Assembly: GCA_035575515.1 (NCBI GenBank)
Contig: DATLXU010000138.1
Span: forward strand, 1 to 56,798
From: DATLXU01 sp035575515
Lineage (GTDB): Bacteria > Acidobacteriota > Blastocatellia > UBA7656
Length of the DNA: 56,798 bases
Direction: 5' to 3'
Numbering within the stretch: the first letter of the stretch is position 1; every line of letters starts with the position of its first letter. Shown piece after piece: positions 51,697-56,798 of the stretch. The notes below the pieces were generated by a model. The model made no database searches. It saw nothing but the letters and a program-made list of their open reading frames with translations, and was not told the origin of the DNA. A program made the translations under genes and the position numbers.

Positions 51697-52335
51697 CTAC
51701 TCGACAAGTTTGTGTCGGATTGCGTAACGCATCAACTCCGCGTTCGTCTTGAAGTTCATCTTCTCCATTACGCGGAAGCGATACGTGCTGATTGTCTTCA
51801 CCGACAGGTTCAACTCTTCGGCTATTTCGCTGGCAGTCCTGCCTTCGGCCAGCATAAGCATTACCTGGTATTCGCGGTCCGACAGCCGCTCGTGCGGCAG
51901 TTGATGGCTGTCGCCTCGAAGGCTGCTGATGAGGGTTTCGGCCAGTGATTCGCTGACGTATTTTCCGCCCTGACATACTTTCCTTATGGCTTTGACTAAT
52001 TCTTCGGGCGCGCTCTCCTTGTTTATGAAGCCAGCCGCGCCCGCCTTAAGCACGCGTGCGCCGAACTGGTCTTCCGGATGCGCGCTGAGGATGAGGACGG
52101 GCAGGCGTGGTTGCTCGCGACTCACCTCTCTGAGTATGTCAAGCCCACTCTGGCCGGGCATATTGATGTCGAGCACAAGCACATCCCATTCCTGCTTCCT
52201 CAAAAGCGCCAGAGTCTGCGCGGCGTTTTCCGCTTCGCCCACAACACGCATATCGGGCTGGTCGGCGATTATCTCTTTCAGTCCTCGCCGTATCAGAGCG
52301 TGGTCATCCGCAATGAGTATCTTTACCATTGCCAT
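51697..52335 (-). CDS. NarL/FixJ-family response regulator
   Basis: This 212-residue protein has a receiver domain (1-120) with ILIADDHALIRRGL, phospho-Asp in VLVLDINMPGQSG, Ser in LILSAHP and Lys in FINKESAP. The LuxR-type HTH at about 145-208 reads LSDREYQVMLMLAEGRTASEIAEELNLSVKTISTYRFRVMEKM. It begins 15 bp after the hybrid kinase stop and is surely its partner in one operon. The start is ATG 52335 or 52329, behind GGAAG. Its target genes are unknown. Confidence 0.94.
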   Translation of the reverse strand: MAMVKILIADDHALIRRGLKEIIADQPDMRVVGEAENAAQTLALLRKQEWDVLVLDINMPGQSGLDILREVSREQPRLPVLILSAHPEDQFGARVLKAGAAGFINKESAPEELVKAIRKVCQGGKYVSESLAETLISSLRGDSHQLPHERLSDREYQVMLMLAEGRTASEIAEELNLSVKTISTYRFRVMEKMNFKTNAELMRYAIRHKLVE

Positions 52336-52350
52336 TTTAATACTTCCGCG

Positions 52351-55300
52351 TCATCTCGGTTCAATTGGCACTTCAACAATAACCGTCGTTCCTTTGTTAC
52401 GAGCGCCGCGCAACGTGACTTCGCCCCCGACTATGTGCGCGCGTTCGCGCATCCCTAGCAGGCCGAGCGATTTCTTGCCGGCAATGTCCTGTTTCGTTAT
52501 CCCCTTCCCGTTGTCTGTTACTTCAAGCACAAGATTGCCATTGCTTCGGTTAAGTTTTATCTCAACTCTGGTCGCGTCCGCATGACGAGCCACGTTCGTC
52601 AGCGTCTCTTGAAATATGCGGAAGACCGCCGTCGAAACCTCGCGGTCAAGCTCTATATGTTCCACCGCAGCATCGAACTTGCATCGGATGCCGGTCCGGT
52701 TCTGAAAATCATTCGCCTGCCATTCAATTGCCGCCACAAGCCCAAGATCATCGAGCACGCCCGGCCTCAGGTCCGATGAGATCTTCCGCACCGTTTTGAT
52801 CGTCTTCGCAATCAGATCAAACATACCTTTCGATCTATCTTCGATCAGGCGGCTGACCTTTTTATCGCCAGCCTGCGGCAGCCGATTGATTATCCACGAC
52901 AGGTCCATCTTCAATCCCGTCAGCGCCTGACCAAGCTCGTCGTGCACCTCGCGCGCTATTCGCGTTCGCTCCTCTTCGCGGATATTTTGGAGGCGAGCCG
53001 TGAGCGCGCGCAGTTGCTCTTCAGCCTGTTTGCGCTCGGTCAGGTCAATAACAAAAGCAACGGTCTCCTGTTCGGAGCCTTCAAGCATCGCTACACCGAG
53101 CAGCACGGGCACGCGGCTGCCGTCTTTGCGCAGGTATTCTTTCTCGAATGGAGCAACGGCGCCTGTCTCCTGCAGTTGTCTTAACGCCTCTAAAGAGAGT
53201 GGGAGATATTCAGGCGGCGTCATCTCGCTCCATCGCATATTGCCTGCGAGTAAATCCTCGCGTGTGTAGCCAACCATCTTAAGAAATGCGTCATTGGCAT
53301 CAATGACGCGCCCGGTCGTATCGGCCAGAATGATTCCGATCAGGTTCGACTCTACCAGCCGTCGCAGCCGCGCTTCGCTCTCGCGCAATGCCTCTTCGGC
53401 CTGCCTGCGCTCGGTCACGTCGTGATAGTTGATTACTACTGCTCCAATATTCGGGTCGGCCAGCAGGTTTGTGGCAGTCCCGTCTATCCACCGCCACGAA
53501 CCGTCCTTGTGCTTGACGCGAAACTCTGCCGCAACGGCCCACCCGTGCCCTTGAAGCATTTCGGCAAAGAGGCGCTTGATTGTTCTCCTGTCATCCGGGT
53601 GGACAAGATCGATTGCCTTCGCGCCGACGAACTCATTTACAGAGAAGCCCAGAATCTGCGCGACGGCAGGGCTTGAGTAAAGAATCTTTGCTTCGGCGCT
53701 GAAGAGCGCAATCGCGTCCGAGCTTTTTTCAATCAACGAGCGGAATCGTATCTCGCTCTGCTGCAACGCCTCTTCGGCCAGTTGCTGCTCGGCGAGTCGC
53801 TGCGCAAGCTCAACTGCATATTGTCTGGACTGTTCGTACAGGTGGGCGTTTTGAATGGCGACAGCCGCTTGAGCTGCAAGCGATTCGGCCAGTCGAAGAT
53901 GCTCTTGGGTAAAAAAATTTGGCTCGGCTTTGTCCATAGAATAGACGCCGATGATTTCGCCGCCCGCGACTAACGGCACCCCTATCCAACTGCGAACGTG
54001 TTCTGCGCCTTCAATGTGCTGCCACTCGTCGCACTCACCCGCGTCGGCAATCAAACGGCTCTTGCCTTCTCTGACTATCGCGCGAAGAATCGGGTCGGGA
54101 TTTGCGTCAAAGACAATCGCTCGCGGCTTCTCTGCACCAGTCCATTGCTCGTACCCGCGCGCGACGCGCACCGTGAGGCGCGAATCTTTTCCAAGCAGCA
54201 GCACGTTCGCGCTGTCGTATGGGACGAGTTGCTTCAGGTAATCAACGAGCGTTTCAAGAACCGTATCGAGGTCGAGCGAGCGCGTGAGAGCTTCGCTGGC
54301 CAAGCGCATCACTTCTGCCACGCGGCGCGCTTGCTGCTCGCGCTCAATCAATCGCGCTTTCTCAATTGCTATGGCCGCGTGATTGGCAAACATCTCAAGC
54401 AATTTCATGTCTGCCTCTGTAAACCTGCGCTTCTCGCCTTCACAGACGATGCTGATTATGCCGATGACGCGACCCTGCCATTTAATCGGCGCGGTGAGAA
54501 CGCCTGTGAGCACCTGCTCACGCGCGTAAACGCGCGAGGGGTTAGGCCACTGGCGATAATCATCAATAATGAGCGGCTCGCCCGTTTCAGCCACCCACCC
54601 GGCGGCGCCTTCGCCGTAGCGAAGCGTCACGCCTGTGTAATCTCGCGAAAAGTTGTAACTGACCACGCAACGAACTTCTCGCAGTTCAGGGTCGCAGAGG
54701 TACATACCTCCGGCTGGAGCTTTCAGCAACTCTGCGGCGCGCTCGACTATAATCCGCAGCAGCGCAGGCAAGTCGTGCTCTGCGGTAACATCGAGCAGCA
54801 CCGATTGCAGCGCAGCCATCTCTTCGGCCCGTTGCTTGATAATTTCCTCCGCCCGCTTGCGCTCAGTCACGTCGCGAAAGAACCCATAACCAGCCGTGAC
54901 CTCCCCGTCCTGCTTGTGCGCGGCGGCGTTTCCTTCGACGAAGACTGCGCGGCCATCTTTTGCGACAAACGCAGCCTCAAAGTTCTTAAGCGACTCCCCG
55001 GCCATCACGCGAGAGAACAACTCGCGGCAATGCTCAATCGAATCGGGATGAATGATGTCGAAAATGTTCAATCGCCTCGCTTCTTCATCGGAGTAGCCGA
55101 GTGTCTCCTGCCACGCGCGGTTGACGAACAGAAGGCTGCCGTCGGGCGCGACCGATTGAACCATGTCGAAAGTACTTTCGATGAGCGTGCGATATCGCTC
55201 TTCGCTTTCGCGCAGCATCTCAGCTTTCTGATAGAGCTTGTTAATCACCACGTGCGCGTGCTTGCGATTAAACTCTTCGGGCGGCGCAGGCGCGATGGCA

Positions 55301-55674
55301 GCAGCGGGCTGGCTGAGCGCCTCCTCAATGATGCTCAATATTTCCTGCGGCTCGGCTGGTTTTGTTAGGATATGTTTAATCCCACAAGTGTCGGCGAACG
55401 TGCGCGCCTCATCCTGCAGGTAGTGAGCCGTGTAGAAGATAACGGGAACTGTGACAAGCGAAGGATCGCTTCTGAGTTGGCTGACGAACTGATAACCGTC
55501 CATCTCCGGCATGAGAATATCTGCGATGACTAGGTCGGGCCGCTCGACCGCGACCTGCTTCAGAGCCTCTGCTCCGTTCGTGGCTTCAACGGCGCGGTGA
55601 CCTTTGTAGCTGAGAAGCGCCGCGAGGAATTGCCGATTCATAGCTCGGTCGTCGACTACAAGTATCGTTGCCAT
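52351..55674 (-). CDS. Hybrid sensor kinase: receiver, PAS, two GAF, two PAS, HisKA_3
   Basis: This 1107-residue soluble kinase has, in order: receiver (1-118, with VVDDRAMNRQF, phospho-Asp in VIADILMPEMDG and Lys in LTKPAEP), PAS (about 155-275), GAF (290-450), GAF (465-620), PAS (655-775), PAS (780-895), then HisKA_3 with the phospho-His in REVHDELGQALTG, and a HATPase with DNGKGI. HisKA_3 kinases signal to NarL-type regulators, which fits the next gene. The GAF and PAS domains suggest small-molecule, redox or light input, but no cofactor residue can be assigned. No membrane helix is present. Confidence 0.94.
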   Translation of the reverse strand: MATILVVDDRAMNRQFLAALLSYKGHRAVEATNGAEALKQVAVERPDLVIADILMPEMDGYQFVSQLRSDPSLVTVPVIFYTAHYLQDEARTFADTCGIKHILTKPAEPQEILSIIEEALSQPAAAIAPAPPEEFNRKHAHVVINKLYQKAEMLRESEERYRTLIESTFDMVQSVAPDGSLLFVNRAWQETLGYSDEEARRLNIFDIIHPDSIEHCRELFSRVMAGESLKNFEAAFVAKDGRAVFVEGNAAAHKQDGEVTAGYGFFRDVTERKRAEEIIKQRAEEMAALQSVLLDVTAEHDLPALLRIIVERAAELLKAPAGGMYLCDPELREVRCVVSYNFSRDYTGVTLRYGEGAAGWVAETGEPLIIDDYRQWPNPSRVYAREQVLTGVLTAPIKWQGRVIGIISIVCEGEKRRFTEADMKLLEMFANHAAIAIEKARLIEREQQARRVAEVMRLASEALTRSLDLDTVLETLVDYLKQLVPYDSANVLLLGKDSRLTVRVARGYEQWTGAEKPRAIVFDANPDPILRAIVREGKSRLIADAGECDEWQHIEGAEHVRSWIGVPLVAGGEIIGVYSMDKAEPNFFTQEHLRLAESLAAQAAVAIQNAHLYEQSRQYAVELAQRLAEQQLAEEALQQSEIRFRSLIEKSSDAIALFSAEAKILYSSPAVAQILGFSVNEFVGAKAIDLVHPDDRRTIKRLFAEMLQGHGWAVAAEFRVKHKDGSWRWIDGTATNLLADPNIGAVVINYHDVTERRQAEEALRESEARLRRLVESNLIGIILADTTGRVIDANDAFLKMVGYTREDLLAGNMRWSEMTPPEYLPLSLEALRQLQETGAVAPFEKEYLRKDGSRVPVLLGVAMLEGSEQETVAFVIDLTERKQAEEQLRALTARLQNIREEERTRIAREVHDELGQALTGLKMDLSWIINRLPQAGDKKVSRLIEDRSKGMFDLIAKTIKTVRKISSDLRPGVLDDLGLVAAIEWQANDFQNRTGIRCKFDAAVEHIELDREVSTAVFRIFQETLTNVARHADATRVEIKLNRSNGNLVLEVTDNGKGITKQDIAGKKSLGLLGMRERAHIVGGEVTLRGARNKGTTVIVEVPIEPR

Positions 55675-56025
55675 GTTGATCTCATTTGCAGCAGAAGCGC
55701 CTGGAACTGCAAAGACAACTCTTCCCTGCGCTTTTGTACGCCTCTAAGCCTATTGATAACTCGTCCAGCAATAGCGTTTTTGAATTTTATCAACTCATCT
55801 CAAAACAAACATCCAAAGAAATGAGCCTCACCGCCAGTGCCTGAAGAGACCTGATTTTTCCAGAAGTTATAAATGAGCTATCGGATGCGCTGCTGATTAT
55901 ACAACGGTGCGCTAGGCGGAAGAAAGAGCGCATTCTTCAATTGGCAACTGCAATGTTTATCGAATGAACCGCATTGCGGCTGTGGTTTTCCTAAATTTGT
56001 TTTCGGTGAATGATTGCGCACATGG
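55675..56025. other. Gene-free spacer upstream of the histidine kinase operon
   Basis: This is 351 bp with no convincing ORF. It is more AT-rich than the flanking genes, and the minus-strand promoter of the kinase operon must lie near 55680-55900. No heptamer array or strong hairpin was found. Confidence 0.5.
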
Positions 56026-56490
56026 TCATGCCGCTCTGCTGTTATCGTTCTGGTCCGGGTCTTGGCCGTCACTGTGCGCGTCGCGGCTCAAGACTTCTTC
56101 GGCGGCATCGCGCAGGAGAGCCTGCGCCTCGCCCCCATTGCCATTCTTCTTTTGCTTATAGACCTCAGCGATTTCTTCAAGCTGCTCGTCGCTCAGGTGC
56201 TCGATGTCAATCATCTCGTTGTGCGCGGCCTTCACGGCTGAAATCAATTCGTCTAATTTCAGGTGCATGGCTTTCGCGTCGCGGTTCTGCGTATTCTGAA
56301 TCAAAAAGACCATAAGAAAGGTGACAATAGTGGTGCCTGTGTTTATAACAAGCTGCCACGTGTCAGAATAGTTGAACATCGGCCCGGTCAATGCCCATAC
56401 GATTACTACAGCTACTGCCAGAAGAAAGGCCCAATAGCTGCCTACTGCCTGAGCTGTTTTCGCGGCAAAGGTAGTAAAAAATTTTCTCAT
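56026..56490 (-). CDS. Low-affinity iron permease-family membrane protein
   Basis: This protein has about 154 residues from ATG 56490, behind a GGAGGACAG site. Two transmembrane helices (YWAFLLAVAVVIVWALTGP and LVINTGTTIVTFLMVFLIQN) are followed by NTQNRDAKAMHLKLDELI, the hallmark of the low-affinity iron permease family (PF04120). The rest is an acidic helical tail. The family name comes from a yeast Fe transporter; in bacteria its function is not proven. A CTGCCTA/CTGCCTG pair (about 56438-56451) inside its coding region resembles the CAGTAGG heptamer, possibly by chance. Confidence 0.85.
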   Translation of the reverse strand: MRKFFTTFAAKTAQAVGSYWAFLLAVAVVIVWALTGPMFNYSDTWQLVINTGTTIVTFLMVFLIQNTQNRDAKAMHLKLDELISAVKAAHNEMIDIEHLSDEQLEEIAEVYKQKKNGNGGEAQALLRDAAEEVLSRDAHSDGQDPDQNDNSRAA

Positions 56491-56615
56491 AACTGTCCTC
56501 CGCAAAACCCAGAAGTTGTCGCGTTCTTGTACATAAATTCACCAAGCTGTGTTTCGCCAGAATGCATAAATGCGCGAAACACCCCGCTCCATTAACAAGA
56601 GCAATGCGAATGCCA

Positions 56616-56670
56616 TTCGGAGTTATATTCAAGGCAAGAATTTATCAGTGGGCTTCGGAGCTATATTCAA
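56616..56670. repeat. 17-bp imperfect direct repeat beside the IS end
   Basis: TTCGGAGTTATATTCAA (56616-56632) and TTCGGAGCTATATTCAA (56654-56670) differ at one base. They sit immediately left of the putative IS end, so they might be target-site related, although IS256-type duplications are usually 8-9 bp. Confidence 0.6.
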
Positions 56671-56798
56671 AAGGTGTGTAAATAAAGAGCAGGCGGTGTA
56701 ACCTTCCAGTTGTCGAAAAACAATCCATAAAGGAAGGAGAACACCGCCGTGATAATGAAAGAAAATAACCTAAGGTCTGAATCATCGAAAGTCGTTTT
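56671..56798 (+). mobile_element. Left end of an insertion sequence, probably IS256-like, truncated by the window
   Basis: The AT-rich GGTGTGTAAATAAA near 56673 resembles the terminal sequence of IS256-family elements. A leader and a strong ribosome site (AGGAAGGAG) follow, then an ORF that runs off the right edge. No right inverted repeat is available, so the family is tentative. Confidence 0.42.
56749..56798 (+). CDS. N-terminal fragment of a putative transposase
   Basis: An open frame from GTG 56749 (or ATG 56755) to the window end encodes about 16 residues (MIMKENNLRSESSKVV). It lies 9 bp after AGGAAGGAG. Too little is visible to identify a domain; the call rests on the IS-like left end beside it. 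Confidence 0.4.
   Translation, partial: MIMKENNLRSESSKVV

Noticed and set aside
51422..51976. 184-codon minus-strand frame spanning a repeat and the NarL-type regulator
   Set aside because: It overlaps a well-supported regulator in another frame and includes palindromic repeat DNA.
53998..55368. 456-codon plus-strand frame opposite the hybrid histidine kinase
   Set aside because: It is a shadow frame of the kinase with no recognisable domain.

Overview
The window looks like chromosomal DNA of an Acidobacteriota member, probably Blastocatellia-like. This is an inference from gene content: an Oar-type TonB-dependent receptor with a carboxypeptidase-regulatory N-terminus, a DUF5916 outer-membrane protein, an ECF sigma/anti-sigma/DUF4252 operon, a PEGA-domain Ser/Thr kinase, PQQ-type propeller dehydrogenases and a PAS/GAF-rich histidine kinase. 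No rRNA, tRNA or CRISPR array was seen.

Layout. 0.2-1.4 kb: orphan histidine kinase, closed by a strong bidirectional terminator. 1.5-11.7 kb (minus strand): an Oar-like receptor, then a probable muropeptide salvage operon read leftwards as SIS-domain enzyme, BadF/MurK-like kinase, sodium:solute symporter, and an AmiE-like serine hydrolase fused to a NamZ-like exo-muramidase. 11.9-14.0 kb: an aldo/keto reductase remnant, an AT-rich unknown gene and a TPR membrane protein. 14.2-18.3 kb: LysR regulator and secreted M36 metallopeptidase. 18.4-23.4 kb (minus): DUF5916 protein and the ECF operon. 23.6-27.8 kb: a hypothetical gene, GDPD, M1 aminopeptidase, a DUF4177-like protein and a small winged-helix protein. 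28.1-35.0 kb: the pyruvate dehydrogenase operon (Rieske, lpdA, pdhA, a toxin-antitoxin insertion, pdhB, pdhC, lipB). 35-42 kb: a secreted unknown, an RND pump and lipA. 42-45.2 kb: a broken cupin gene, a zinc-ribbon protein and a Ser/Thr kinase. 45.6-50.2 kb: two PQQ-type propeller proteins and a double GNAT. 50.4-55.7 kb: a two-component cluster with a dead receiver gene. 56-56.8 kb: an iron-permease-family protein and the left end of an insertion sequence running off the window.

The most striking signal is not a gene. At least ten gene junctions carry short arrays of a 7-bp unit. Each locus has its own heptamer, and most have a second array of the reverse complement 20-80 bp away, giving long imperfect hairpins with a strict 7-bp phase. 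The arrays swallow stop codons (BadF kinase, pdhC, the RND adaptor, the second propeller gene), supply the pdhA start codon and encode part of the LipB N-terminus. A second, unrelated palindromic family built on CTCTGCG also occurs, including one copy inserted in frame into the SIS-domain gene. A 72-bp duplication sits inside the cupin gene, and a GGGCAGG palindrome flanks the NamZ fusion. The genome appears to be heavily shaped by several families of small repeats.

Functionally, lipB and lipA supply the lipoyl cofactor for the E2 encoded beside them. The TA module between pdhA and pdhB has a toxin broken by one frameshift and looks like a fossil insertion that left the operon intact.
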